The position numbers and the translations under genes are program-made. Shown here one piece after another: positions 1 through 8,390 of a stretch of 64,000 bases of DNA; the first letter of the stretch is position 1; every line of letters starts with the position of its first letter. Origin of the DNA: Clostridium fungisolvens (GTDB taxonomy: Bacteria; Bacillota; Clostridia; Clostridiales; Clostridiaceae). Location: contig NZ_BLZR01000001.1 in the NCBI RefSeq assembly GCF_014193895.1, forward strand, positions 4,588,001 to 4,652,000, read 5' to 3'. The notes under the pieces were generated by a model that saw only the letters and a list, made by a program, of their open reading frames with translations, was not told the origin of the DNA and did no database searches.

Positions 1-484
1 CACTTAGCGAATTCTTAACATCTATAACACGTTGATTTGATGAACCTCTATACTTTATACTTTCATCTCTTAATGTTACATCAAATCTTCCATCAACCAA
101 CACATCTATATTATTTATAAGCTTATCCCAAGCTTCATTATCTTTTAAGTTGTTTAATATGTACTCAAACTTATAGCCCGTATAACACCATATATTAAGA
201 CCTAGAGCTTTTATTCTCTGCGCCATATAAGAAAACTTATCTGCTTGTTCAAAAGGATCACCACCGCTAAAGGTTACACCACTTATTATTGGATTGCTTT
301 TAAGCTCCTCTATAAGCTCATCCATGTTTCTTAGCTCTCCACCATCGAAGCTATGTGTTTCTGGATTAAAACACTCCTTACAATTATGTTTACATCCCTG
401 AGAAAAGAAAACTCTTCTTATTCCAGGACCATTTACTAAACTTTCATGAATTATACCCGAAAGTCTTATCATATTATCTTCCAT
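1..484 (-). CDS. nrdG: Anaerobic ribonucleoside-triphosphate reductase activating protein, 3' end cut by window
   Basis: Radical-SAM activase that installs the glycyl radical on NrdD under anoxic conditions. I translated it by hand: 161 codons are visible and only the last few are missing at the left edge, since NrdG proteins are usually about 155-175 residues. The radical-SAM triad is Cys31-x3-Cys35-x2-Cys38 (GCKHNCKECF), followed by the SAM-binding SGGDPFEQ motif near residue 73 and the family signature RGSSNQRVIDV near the end. A GAGGTG ribosome site precedes the ATG. It is the last visible gene of a same-strand series that contains its substrate NrdD, but an HD-hydrolase and a nitroreductase gene lie between them, which is unusual because nrdD and nrdG are mostly adjacent. 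Confidence 0.93.
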   Translation of the reverse strand, partial: MEDNMIRLSGIIHESLVNGPGIRRVFFSQGCKHNCKECFNPETHSFDGGELRNMDELIEELKSNPIISGVTFSGGDPFEQADKFSYMAQRIKALGLNIWCYTGYKFEYILNNLKDNEAWDKLINNIDVLVDGRFDVTLRDESIKYRGSSNQRVIDVKNSLS

Positions 485-515
485 TGTTAAATCAACACCT
501 CAACTTTTTTGAGCA

Positions 516-1163
516 TTATAGCTCTCCATTCCACTCTTTGTAAAATTCATCTAAAAACAGTTGCATAAACTTATGTCTTTCATCTGCCAACATTTTTCCA
601 CGTTCTGTATTCATCATATCTTTCAGCAAAAGAAGTTTTTCATAAAAATGATTTATGGTATTACTCTCACTGTTCTTATAAGCCTCAAAGCTATCGTGCA
701 TTTCATATGTCACATTTGGGTTGTACATCTCTCTACCTTTAAATCCACCATAAGCAAAAGCTCTTCCTATTCCTATAGCGCCTATTGCATCTAATCTATC
801 TGCATCTTGAACTATCATTCCTTCTATGGAATTCATATGTCCAACAACTTTTGCTCCTTTAAAAGTTACATTATCTATAATATAACATACTCTATCTATA
901 GTCTCCGACTCAACATTTAACCCTTCAAGCCATAACTTCGCAACCCTACTGCCTGCCTTCTCATCTCCATCATTAAACTTCCAATCTGCAATATCATGTA
1001 ATAATGCAGCTAATTCAACAATGTCTTTATCGCATTTTTCAAAAGCTGCTATATTTTTAGCATTCTGCCAAACTCTATATATATGCCACCAATCATGGCC
1101 ACTTCCCTCACCACTGAACTTTTTTTCTAGCATTTCTGCAGTTTTTTGTATTATTTCCGTCAT
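516..1163 (-). CDS. HD-domain phosphohydrolase (YedJ-like)
   Basis: Soluble 215-residue HD-superfamily protein. The metal-binding pattern is seen as His23/His27 in the segment SGHDWWHIYRVWQNA, then His56-Asp57 in LLHDIAD, and a later Asp in VQDADRLDAIGAIG, which is the layout of the YedJ-type HD hydrolases. Members hydrolyse phosphate esters or nucleotides in a metal-dependent way; the substrate is unknown here. An AATGGAGG ribosome site fits the ATG. Only 31 bases separate it from nrdG, so the two are probably co-transcribed, which hints at a nucleotide-related role but does not prove it. Confidence 0.85.
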   Translation of the reverse strand: MTEIIQKTAEMLEKKFSGEGSGHDWWHIYRVWQNAKNIAAFEKCDKDIVELAALLHDIADWKFNDGDEKAGSRVAKLWLEGLNVESETIDRVCYIIDNVTFKGAKVVGHMNSIEGMIVQDADRLDAIGAIGIGRAFAYGGFKGREMYNPNVTYEMHDSFEAYKNSESNTINHFYEKLLLLKDMMNTERGKMLADERHKFMQLFLDEFYKEWNGEL

Positions 1164-1345
1164 TATTTACCTCCATTTTAATTAGTGAATCTAGTATATT
1201 CTAAAAACTTTTGTGATTGAACTTGATAATACATAAATAATGATCATCTACTATTACTACATACTAAATTATAATACATATTGCCAATTAAATCATATGC
1301 TAGCATCTAAATAATTTTTTTGTAAATCTATGTTTTCCGATTTAT

Positions 1346-1369
1346 TTAGATTATAATTTCGTAAAGAAT
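1346..1369 (-). repeat. Post-terminator module, third copy
   Basis: These 24 bases match, with one mismatch, the end of the 63-bp module found behind the metG and ileS T-box terminators (25857-25919 and 56923-56985). Read on the minus strand it follows the terminator at 1370-1393 directly and carries TATAAT. The next gene in that direction is the HD hydrolase starting at 1163. It could serve as a promoter -10 region for the HD-nrdG pair. The gap 1164-1477 holds otherwise only the terminator and the degenerate family A sequence. Confidence 0.5.
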
Positions 1370-1393
1370 AAAAACTCGCTTAAGCGAGTTTTT
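1370..1393. terminator. Bidirectional hairpin terminator
   Basis: Perfect palindrome: AAAAACTCGC, TTAA, GCGAGTTTTT. It has a T-run on either strand and lies downstream of the nitroreductase gene, whose transcript it should end. Confidence 0.85.
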
Positions 1394-1460
1394 ACATATA
1401 TGCCTTTCCAAATTCACATGAGGAAAATGTGACATTCAATATATTCTTCTTTTTACAAAT
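1394..1460 (+). repeat. Degenerate family A element (second half)
   Basis: The sequence TGCCTTTCCAAATTCACATG followed by AGGAAAA matches the second-hairpin core of the family A repeats (best copies at 16600-16976 and 38203-38390). The preceding terminator hairpin takes the place of the first family A hairpin. It lies at the 3' end of the nitroreductase gene, as other copies lie at gene ends. Confidence 0.6.
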
Positions 1461-1477
1461 TAGCTACTTATCCAATA

Positions 1478-2218
1478 CTATTTATCATTCTTAAATCCTT
1501 GTTGAGCCATAGTATCCTTAACCTTAGGATAATAAACAGTTTGATATAGAGAAGAGGTTAAATCACTCCAATTACCTTCCTGCTCCCTTCCTATTTCCTT
1601 AAGATATTTTTCCATGTATTCATCATACTCATCTATCTTAGTTTTTAATGCTTCTTTATGGTATCTATCTTCATGCTTAAATGTCTCGAATGGCAATCTA
1701 GGTTTTTGCTTAGATTGATTTTCTGCATAACCTAGAACCAATCCACATACTGGGTAAGTAAACTCAGGTAGCTCCAAAAGCTCTATAACCTCTTCTGGAT
1801 TTCTTCTTATACCGCCAATAGGAACTACTGATAGCCCTAATGATTCTGCCGCTATTATAGCTGCTCCCATAGCTATACCAGCATCAAATACACCTGCTGC
1901 AGTACCTTCAACACTTTCGTGGATAATTTGCTTTCTCCCATACTTCTCAGCACCTATATTAGTTTTATAAAAGTCCATTACAAATATTAAAAATACTGGT
2001 GCTTTATCTACATATACTTGATTACCAGTCACTTCAGAAAGTTTCCTTTTCTTTTCCTTATCTCTAACTACTATAATTGATGTTTGTTGACCATTGATTG
2101 AATTTGGCATAGCCTGAGCAGCCTTAAGAACTTCATCAACTAAGTCTTCTGATATATCCTTATCCAAGTACTGTCTTATTGATCTATGTTGTTTTATTAA
2201 ATTTATAGTTTCATTCAT
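1478..2218 (-). CDS. FMN-dependent nitroreductase family oxidoreductase (NfsA/NfrA-like)
   Basis: 246-residue nitroreductase-fold enzyme that would use FMN and NAD(P)H to reduce quinones, flavins or nitro compounds in the cytosol. The N-terminal HRSIRQYLDKDIS is the FMN-phosphate-binding Arg-Ser-x-Arg signature. The core GVFDAGIAMGAAIIAAESLG and the VPIGGIRRNPEEV segment follow, and the C-terminal extension to about residue 240 is typical of the longer NfsA/NfrA subgroup rather than the 180-200 residue NfsB type. The ribosome site is AGAGGTGTAAAA before the ATG. It stands alone between two terminators. The physiological substrate cannot be read from the sequence. Confidence 0.88.
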   Translation of the reverse strand: MNETINLIKQHRSIRQYLDKDISEDLVDEVLKAAQAMPNSINGQQTSIIVVRDKEKKRKLSEVTGNQVYVDKAPVFLIFVMDFYKTNIGAEKYGRKQIIHESVEGTAAGVFDAGIAMGAAIIAAESLGLSVVPIGGIRRNPEEVIELLELPEFTYPVCGLVLGYAENQSKQKPRLPFETFKHEDRYHKEALKTKIDEYDEYMEKYLKEIGREQEGNWSDLTSSLYQTVYYPKVKDTMAQQGFKNDK

Positions 2219-2382
2219 TTTTACACCTCTATTGATAATTGTTATTTACTAGTATTATATATCAATTAAATTAAATTGTAAACAATCTATTGTACTATTA
2301 TGATTCCACAAATTAAAATGTTTATGTAAGCTAATATTTTTAATTTACTTCCAACTAAATATAGGTTCTTCAGCAAAATAAA

Positions 2383-2413
2383 ATCCAAGCATACACTAAG
2401 TATATGCCTGGAT
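2383..2413 (-). terminator. Terminator of nrdD
   Basis: Hairpin with arms ATCCAGGCATA and TATGCTTGGAT read on the minus strand, followed by TTTATTTT. It sits about 50 bases after the nrdD stop. Confidence 0.8.
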
Positions 2414-2461
2414 CTTGTATTAATTAACACCTATAAATATCTGTTTTTTATAGCCAAACTA

Positions 2462-4582
2462 CTATTTTTCTATGAAGTAATTATGCTTATGATTTTCAGT
2501 GTGAGTCACCCTGTCTTCTCTTTCTTCATACTTCCCTGGACCAAATCGTTCATCAAGACTTAAGTATCCTGTAACCCTTGAAACACCTTGTATATCATGA
2601 CTTCCACAACATGTGCACTTTGATTCACCATTATTTAGATAAGTTCCACAGTTCTTACAATATCTTATGTGGAAGTTTATACCTAAGTAACTAATATTGG
2701 TATTCTTATATGCATAGTTAAGTATATTCATTATAGCTTCTCCATCTGGAGTTCCATCTACTTCAAGATATGATATATGTCCACCATTACAAATCTTATG
2801 GTAAGGTGCTTCTATCTTTATCTTGTCTATTATAGATATTGGATATCCTACTGGCACATGATAACTGTTAGTGTAATACTCCTTATCAGTAACACCTTTA
2901 ACTATTCCAAATATCTTTTGATCTTGCTTTATGAACTTTCCGCTTAATCCTTCTGCTGGAGTAGCGTAGCAGCTCCAATTAAGATGAGTCTCTTCTTTAA
3001 GTCTATCAGTATATTCTCTGATATATGATACTATCTTAATACCTAGTTCTTTTGTAGCTTCATCTTCGCCATGATGCTTTCCAACTAAGGCAATTAAAGT
3101 TTCAGCAAGTCCTATGAACCCTAAAACCCAAGTTCCTTGTTTTAAAATAGGTTCAATGTTATCATCTGGGCTTAAGCCCTCTGATCCTTTCATAAGCCCT
3201 TGACCTGCTACAAATGGAAGATCTTTCACTCTTAAGTTCTTAAGAACTGAGTATCTATGCATTAGAGATTCCTTAGCAAGTTCCATTCTACTTTGAAGTA
3301 TTTCAAAGAACTTATCAACATTTCCTTTTGCTTGTAGTCCTATTCTTGGTAGATTTATTGTTGTAGGTGCAATATTACCTCTTCCCTTACAACCATGATC
3401 ACCATTTATATTATTCATAAGATATGTTCTACATCCCATTGTTGCAGGCATATATCCCTTATCGTAATACTCTTTATTAAAATCTGCATCTATATTCATA
3501 AATGTAGGATTCATTCTTTTAGCAGCTACTCTACATGCTAATTCAAAAAGATAGAAATAAGGATCTTCTTTTTCCCTATTCACCCCTTCTTTAACTCTAA
3601 AAATTATGTTAGGGAATATAGGTTGCTCTCCTTTTCCTAGCCCTTTCTCATATTCAAGTAAGAATATCTCACATACAAGCGCAGCATCTTGATTATAAGG
3701 AATTCCTAAATTTATAGATGAGAACGGCACTTGAGAACCTGCACGAGAATGCATTGTGTTTAAGTTGTATACAACACCTTGCATTGCTTGATGAACTCTT
3801 TCTCTAAGCTTAGAATCTACAAGCTTTTCAAGTTTCTCTCCCTCTATTCCATATTCCATAAGCTCTTCTTTTATCTCTTGCCTAGTTGGTTCAACAAATA
3901 TTGACATGTCATTATCAAAATCAGGATGTGATTGTCCTCCAAACATATCATTTTGAGTTGATTGAAGCAATATGCAAGAAAGTTCTGCTGCTGTCTCTAT
4001 TCTTCTTGGATTATTAATTGTTCCATATCCAGTGTTAAAACCATTTTCTAATATTTCTTTAGTTGGTATATGTAAGCAGTTTGTAGTTAAATTATAGCTG
4101 TCTAAATCATGATAATAAACATCCCCATTTTCATGAGCTTTTGCCAAATGCTTAGGCATTGAGGCAAGATTATGCCACTTATTAGATTCTGAAGCTATTC
4201 TAAGTAGCTTTGATGAGAAATTGTTTCCTACATTCGCATTATCTCTATCAGTTTCAATTCCAATTTTCCCTATTGCTCTCATTAAGTCTGATTTTATTTC
4301 TCTAACTTTAGTTCTTTCGTTTCTGTAAGTTGAATATGCTTGTGCTATATTCTTAAACCCATTATCACTTAAAGCCTTTTCAACTAAGTTTTGAATTTCT
4401 TCTACAGTAACATCTAATTTTCCAGACATTTCGATATAATTGATTACCTTTTGTATAGTATCAATTACTTGACTCTCTTTTAAACTCTGACCAATTTCTT
4501 CTGCTGCTCCCTTAATAGCTTTCCCTATCTTCTGAGCATTGAAGCTAACCCTTCTTCCATCGCGCTTCACAACATCTAGCAC
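2462..4582 (-). CDS. nrdD: Anaerobic ribonucleoside-triphosphate reductase, class III
   Basis: Oxygen-sensitive glycyl-radical enzyme that makes deoxynucleotides from ribonucleoside triphosphates. An N-terminal ATP-cone (about residues 1-90, starting VVKRDGRRVSF) gives allosteric control. The large NRDD barrel follows, then a zinc site with two CxxC pairs (CKNC and CTCC) and the glycyl-radical motif RVTGYL near the C-terminus. I prefer the GTG at 4582 (706 residues, beginning MLDVVKRDG as in the family) because GGGGG lies 7-8 bases before it. The ATG at 4597 has no ribosome site and abuts the putative NrdR box. The activase NrdG is encoded downstream on the same strand with two genes in between. 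Confidence 0.95.
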   Translation of the reverse strand: MLDVVKRDGRRVSFNAQKIGKAIKGAAEEIGQSLKESQVIDTIQKVINYIEMSGKLDVTVEEIQNLVEKALSDNGFKNIAQAYSTYRNERTKVREIKSDLMRAIGKIGIETDRDNANVGNNFSSKLLRIASESNKWHNLASMPKHLAKAHENGDVYYHDLDSYNLTTNCLHIPTKEILENGFNTGYGTINNPRRIETAAELSCILLQSTQNDMFGGQSHPDFDNDMSIFVEPTRQEIKEELMEYGIEGEKLEKLVDSKLRERVHQAMQGVVYNLNTMHSRAGSQVPFSSINLGIPYNQDAALVCEIFLLEYEKGLGKGEQPIFPNIIFRVKEGVNREKEDPYFYLFELACRVAAKRMNPTFMNIDADFNKEYYDKGYMPATMGCRTYLMNNINGDHGCKGRGNIAPTTINLPRIGLQAKGNVDKFFEILQSRMELAKESLMHRYSVLKNLRVKDLPFVAGQGLMKGSEGLSPDDNIEPILKQGTWVLGFIGLAETLIALVGKHHGEDEATKELGIKIVSYIREYTDRLKEETHLNWSCYATPAEGLSGKFIKQDQKIFGIVKGVTDKEYYTNSYHVPVGYPISIIDKIKIEAPYHKICNGGHISYLEVDGTPDGEAIMNILNYAYKNTNISYLGINFHIRYCKNCGTYLNNGESKCTCCGSHDIQGVSRVTGYLSLDERFGPGKYEEREDRVTHTENHKHNYFIEK

Positions 4583-4597
4583 ATCGACGACCCCCAT

Positions 4598-4649
4598 TAC
4601 ACTATATCTTGTACTGACTTATTATACTTCACTAGAAATTTAAAGGCAA
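4598..4649 (-). promoter_or_regulatory. nrdD promoter with candidate NrdR box
   Basis: On the minus strand TTGCCT (4644-4649), a 17-base spacer and TATAAT (4621-4626) form a good sigma-A promoter. Immediately after the expected start lies TACAAGATATAGTGTA (4598-4613), which resembles the NrdR operator consensus (ACACTATATATAGTGT type). A weaker half-match ending in TAGTGA lies 30 bases upstream, close to the spacing known for paired NrdR boxes. The promoter is seen directly; the NrdR assignment is an inference. The rest of 4650-4890 is AT-rich and must hold the divergent promoter for the DUF3048 gene, which I could not fix. Confidence 0.6.
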
Positions 4650-4890
4650 TTCTAAATTAAACTTTATCTTAATAATAGCAAAGTATACGTCATTATATCT
4701 CCTATTTTTAAACTTTTTTACAGTATTTCTAATGTTGACATTAGGAATATTTAAGAAAATACTGGCAAATTAATATTACTATTTTTGATTTTCGTCTAAA
4801 TTTTAATAATATTAATAGGTTGTCGCATATATATTTAAATATAATGTACAAGCTTATACGCTAAACGCATTAAATTAAGGAGGTGAATTC

Positions 4891-5919
4891 ATGAAAAAAA
4901 TCACTTTTATTATCCCCTTGTTATTATGTATTTCAATAGTTGGTTGCAGTTACACTGATACTAAATCTAGCTCTACTAAACCTTTTAAAAGAGAATCTCC
5001 CCCTGTGATTGACATTTCAAGCAATGATACTGTTACAAATGATTGTTTCTATACTGGTGAAAATTTGACTGAAACAGAGAAATCTAATATTCCTTTTATG
5101 GCCATAATAGAGAATTCAAAAGATGCAAGACCACAGAGCGGTTTAAGTGAAGCAGATATTGTATTTGAGACTATGGCTGAAGGTGGAATACCAAGATTTA
5201 TAGCATTGTTTCACAAGAACACACCTAAACAGATTGGCCCTATAAGAAGTGTTCGACCTTACTTCTTATCTATTGCTGAGGAATATAACTTACCGTTTGC
5301 CCATTGTGGGGGAAGTGCTGAAGCCCTATCAACCATAAAAGCAGACTCTTCTATAAAAAGCATAAATGAGATAGCCAATGGGGCATATTTTTATAGAGAT
5401 GCTTCTAGAAAAGCTCCTCATAATCTATATACTTCTGCTGATAAGATACGTAAGTATATAACTTCCAACAATATAAAAATAGATATAACATCAAATCTTT
5501 CTTTTGACAATTCCTTTTGGAAAAATGAAGACTTAGCTAATGCAACCGTAGTAAATTTAAAACTGAATAATTTTTACACAACTAATTATAAGTTTGTTAA
5601 TGGTAAATATGAGAAGTATATGGACGGTGTCAAATCTATCGATAAAAACAATAATATACCTCTTTCTTTTACCAATATAGTCGTACAACAAACCCCTATA
5701 AAGATTCAATCTGATAATTTACATTTAGATATAGCTATGATTGGAAAGGGATCTGGGTACTTATTCTCTAATGGTAAAGTTGAAAAAATCCTATGGTCCA
5801 GAACTACTTCTAATACCCAAACTGAACTGACCACTGCAGATGGCAATAAAGTTTACCTAGCAAAAGGTAACACAATATGGCATATAATCGATAACTCAGT
5901 CACTCCAACCTATAATTAA
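4891..5919 (+). CDS. DUF3048 lipoprotein (YerB-like)
   Basis: Secreted lipoprotein of 342 residues. The signal peptide ends in the lipobox IVGC with Cys19, so the mature protein is expected on the outer face of the membrane. The body matches the DUF3048 architecture: the N-terminal domain contains PFMAIIENSKDARPQSGL and IGPIRSVRPYF, and a C-terminal domain follows from about residue 215 ending in the VYLAKGNTIWHII strand. The function of the family is not established; B. subtilis YerB belongs here. The ribosome site is AAGGAGGTGAATTC before the ATG. Single-gene unit, divergent from nrdD. Confidence 0.85.
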   Translation: MKKITFIIPLLLCISIVGCSYTDTKSSSTKPFKRESPPVIDISSNDTVTNDCFYTGENLTETEKSNIPFMAIIENSKDARPQSGLSEADIVFETMAEGGIPRFIALFHKNTPKQIGPIRSVRPYFLSIAEEYNLPFAHCGGSAEALSTIKADSSIKSINEIANGAYFYRDASRKAPHNLYTSADKIRKYITSNNIKIDITSNLSFDNSFWKNEDLANATVVNLKLNNFYTTNYKFVNGKYEKYMDGVKSIDKNNNIPLSFTNIVVQQTPIKIQSDNLHLDIAMIGKGSGYLFSNGKVEKILWSRTTSNTQTELTTADGNKVYLAKGNTIWHIIDNSVTPTYN

Positions 5920-5990
5920 AGAAGTCGCTGAAGCAACCTTCTTCAGTGAGTTTTTTAATGCATCTGCATTTCCAAATATACATTAAGTAA
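5917..5990 (+). repeat. Family A element, short copy with terminator hairpin
   Basis: AAGTCGCTGAAG and CTTCAGTGAG form the first hairpin followed by TTTTTT, then the TGCATTTCCAAATATACAT remnant of the family core. It starts within the DUF3048 stop codon region and should terminate that transcript. Confidence 0.75.
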
Positions 5991-6012
5991 ATCTAGTACT
6001 TTACTATACACT

Positions 6013-6049
6013 AAAAAAGTTGACGGATTACATTTCCGTCAACTTTTTT
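6013..6049. terminator. Bidirectional terminator
   Basis: AAAAAAGTTGACGG and CCGTCAACTTTTTT pair around a 9-base loop. It separates the convergent DUF3048 and GGDEF genes. Confidence 0.9.
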
Positions 6050-6053
6050 ATTA

Positions 6054-6134
6054 TATAGATATATAAGTTCCAAATAAGATGATTATACGAATGTTTATTT
6101 GGATAAATTCTAATATAAAGTAGTTTATCTATAG
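6054..6134. repeat. Degenerate family B palindromic element
   Basis: Outer arms (TATAGATATATAAGTT and, at 6118-6134, a match to CTATAGATAAACTACTT on the other strand) enclose an inner CCAAATAA/TTATTTGG hairpin. This is the same design as the complete family B copies near 61.3-61.5 kb, but diverged. Confidence 0.45.
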
Positions 6135-6168
6135 ATATACCAGTTGGATTCGAAATTTATAAAAGTGC

Positions 6169-7281
6169 TTAGGTACATTCACTCTTACACTTCTTCTCTC
6201 TTTTGTCTTTATACATATTTTTATCTGCTATAGAAAGAATTGCATCTATACTTAGATTATTTATTCCATCTATCTGAACTAATCCATAACTAAAATCTAT
6301 GCGATTCTTCGCAGTACAATTTCTTAGTAAATAATCTTTCATACTCATAATTTTCTCAACAGCCTGTTTCTGAGTGCTATTTCTAAAAAGTATTACAAAT
6401 TCATCCCCTGACATCCTAGCATAGAGGTCATTGTTATTCAAGTTGATCCTCAAAGCATCTGACATTATTATAAGCGCCTTGTCCCCTTCACTATGACCAT
6501 AATTATCATTTATAAATTTAAAATCATCTAAATCTATAAGAGCAACCTGTGATATATGTTTTTTTCTTTGCATATCTAGAATTTCTCTACTAAAATAGTC
6601 TTTGAAACTCCTCCTATTGTAAAGATTGGTAAGTTCATCATGTGTTGCTATATACCTGAGCTGCTCTTGAGACAGGAAATTTTTAAGCGCAAGCTCAAGC
6701 TCATGATTTATATACTTCATTTTGTCTATATCAGCTTTATTAAATAATGCATCAGGTACAGTACTATCTAAATTTACTATAGCTACAACTTCATTATCTA
6801 TATAAATTGGTGAAAATAAAACACTTTTGATATTAGTTCCTTTCTCTAATAACTGGATCTCACTCGAAATACTGTCATTAAATATGTCTTCTTTGTCATT
6901 GAATGGCATCTTAAGAATACAAATATCTGCTAGTCTATTATACTTATAAAGATACACATCTTCTCTTTTTATCTTCATGTTTAATAGATCTTTGGGATAT
7001 CCTTTGATTGCTCTATAGTGAAAATAATCGTCTTCTTCTAATACTAGAACACTACCTCTATTAGCTTTACTAATTATAGACATCGCTGAGTCCAGCATAA
7101 TTTCATACACTAAGCTTCGACTATCAGTAGTGCTTATCTTTTTACCCATACTATATATTTCTTTCTTTATTATTTCTATCTGCATAATATTATTTTTCAA
7201 CTTAATATTTTTTATAATAAAAAATATTATAAAAAATAATTGAAAAGCCAATACTATATATATCAGAAAATCTTTTTTCAA
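6169..7281 (-). CDS. Membrane-anchored GAF-GGDEF diguanylate cyclase
   Basis: Predicted c-di-GMP synthase. An N-terminal hydrophobic helix (DFLIYIVLAFQLFFIIFFII) anchors it. A GAF-like sensor domain spans roughly residues 55-200, and a GGDEF domain fills the last ~165 residues. The active-site motif is SGDEF, an accepted variant of GGDEF, in the context YARMSGDEFVILF, and NLYNRRSF marks the start of the domain. I place the start at the TTG at 7281, which has GGGGTG six bases upstream; a GTG at 7323 also opens the frame but has a poor ribosome site. No inhibitory RxxD site is obvious. Monocistronic. Confidence 0.87.
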   Translation of the reverse strand: MKKDFLIYIVLAFQLFFIIFFIIKNIKLKNNIMQIEIIKKEIYSMGKKISTTDSRSLVYEIMLDSAMSIISKANRGSVLVLEEDDYFHYRAIKGYPKDLLNMKIKREDVYLYKYNRLADICILKMPFNDKEDIFNDSISSEIQLLEKGTNIKSVLFSPIYIDNEVVAIVNLDSTVPDALFNKADIDKMKYINHELELALKNFLSQEQLRYIATHDELTNLYNRRSFKDYFSREILDMQRKKHISQVALIDLDDFKFINDNYGHSEGDKALIIMSDALRINLNNNDLYARMSGDEFVILFRNSTQKQAVEKIMSMKDYLLRNCTAKNRIDFSYGLVQIDGINNLSIDAILSIADKNMYKDKREKKCKSECT

Positions 7282-7468
7282 AATCTTCACCCCAAAAAAT
7301 AAAAATAAACTTAATATTGACACCTTAAAATTACAATTACCTTTACGTACAACCTGCTCTTATATTATAATTAATTTTTTAATTTTTTTAAATATATGAT
7401 TGAATAATTTAATACTTATTCAACGCAATATATGTATAATATTCAAATGATCAAATTTTTTTCTTCAA

Positions 7469-7507
7469 CTATATCAGTATTGATATAGTTATCACTTGTG
7501 ATATAAT
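7469..7507 (+). promoter_or_regulatory. degV-padR promoter overlapped by two palindromes
   Basis: TTGATA (7480-7485), 16 bases, TATAAT (7502-7507) form a near-consensus promoter. CTATATCAGTATTGATATAG (7469-7488) covers the -35 box and TATCACTTGTGATA (7490-7503) covers the spacer and the start of the -10. Both are inverted repeats. The placement is that of a repressor operator; the PadR protein encoded in this operon is the natural candidate. Confidence 0.7.
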
Positions 7508-7539
7508 TTAATCATAATAGATCTGAGGAGGAATATACC

Positions 7540-8382
7540 TTGCAAAAAATAGCTTTAATTACTGATAGTGGCTGTGATTTAGACACTGAAATTTTAAATA
7601 AATATAATATGTTTTTCTTACCTTTAAGAATTATATATAAAGATAATGATTATTTAGACAGGCTAGAGATAAGCCCAGAAGAGTTATACCTATCTCTTGA
7701 AAAAGAAATACCAAAAACATCACTTCCTGATGGACAATTTATAGAAAATACCTTGAACCAAATTGAAGCTCAAGGATATACACATGCTATATCTATAAGT
7801 ATATCGTCCGGACTTTCTGGCACTGCAAATAGTTTAAGAATAATAGCTGAGAATCATCCAAATCTAAAGACATATATCTTTGATTCTAAAACCTTAAGTA
7901 TGCCTCAAGGCGCTATAACTTTAGTAGCAGCTGAAATGATAGAATCAGGTAGCACTTTTGAAGAAATAATCGAAGTTCTACCAAAACTTAGAGAAAAAAC
8001 TGATGGTTACTTTACACTTAAAACTCTAGATTATTTAAAAAAAGGTGGAAGAATCGGAAAGGTTTCTGGAACTATAGGAGAAATGCTAAATATAAAGCCA
8101 ATAATCTCTATAAATGATGATGGTATTTATTTCACTCATTCTAAGGCAAGAGGTAGAAAGCAAGCTATAGGTAAGTTAAGAGAAATACTAGATGAGCATC
8201 TAAGTATCTCTAAATGTAAGGTTTGGATACTACAGGGTGATGCATTGGATGAAGCAAAAGCTTTCTTAGAAGTTGTAAAGGATTTACCAAATATAACTCA
8301 TATAAGTATATCAACCATCGGGCCAGCATTAGGGGTACACGCAGGACCTGGACTCTTAGGCCTTGCTATACAAAGGGAATAG
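7540..8382 (+). CDS. DegV-family fatty-acid-binding protein (FakB-like)
   Basis: 280-residue DegV fold, the class of soluble proteins that hold a single fatty acid and, as FakB, present it to FakA kinase for phosphorylation. Visible signatures are the N-terminal ITDSGCDL, the SSGLSGT loop (about residues 88-94), and TLDYLKKGGRIGKVSG near residue 165. The start is TTG at 7540, served by TGAGGAGG. It is the first gene of a two-gene operon with a PadR regulator, 8 bases downstream. No FakA gene is in the window, so the ligand pathway is inferred from the family. Confidence 0.9.
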   Translation: MQKIALITDSGCDLDTEILNKYNMFFLPLRIIYKDNDYLDRLEISPEELYLSLEKEIPKTSLPDGQFIENTLNQIEAQGYTHAISISISSGLSGTANSLRIIAENHPNLKTYIFDSKTLSMPQGAITLVAAEMIESGSTFEEIIEVLPKLREKTDGYFTLKTLDYLKKGGRIGKVSGTIGEMLNIKPIISINDDGIYFTHSKARGRKQAIGKLREILDEHLSISKCKVWILQGDALDEAKAFLEVVKDLPNITHISISTIGPALGVHAGPGLLGLAIQRE

Positions 8383-8390
8383 TCGTTATA

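Noticed and set aside
1203..1260. Another family B copy
   Set aside because: Only GATTGAACTTG resembles an arm and no inverted partner or inner hairpin could be found.
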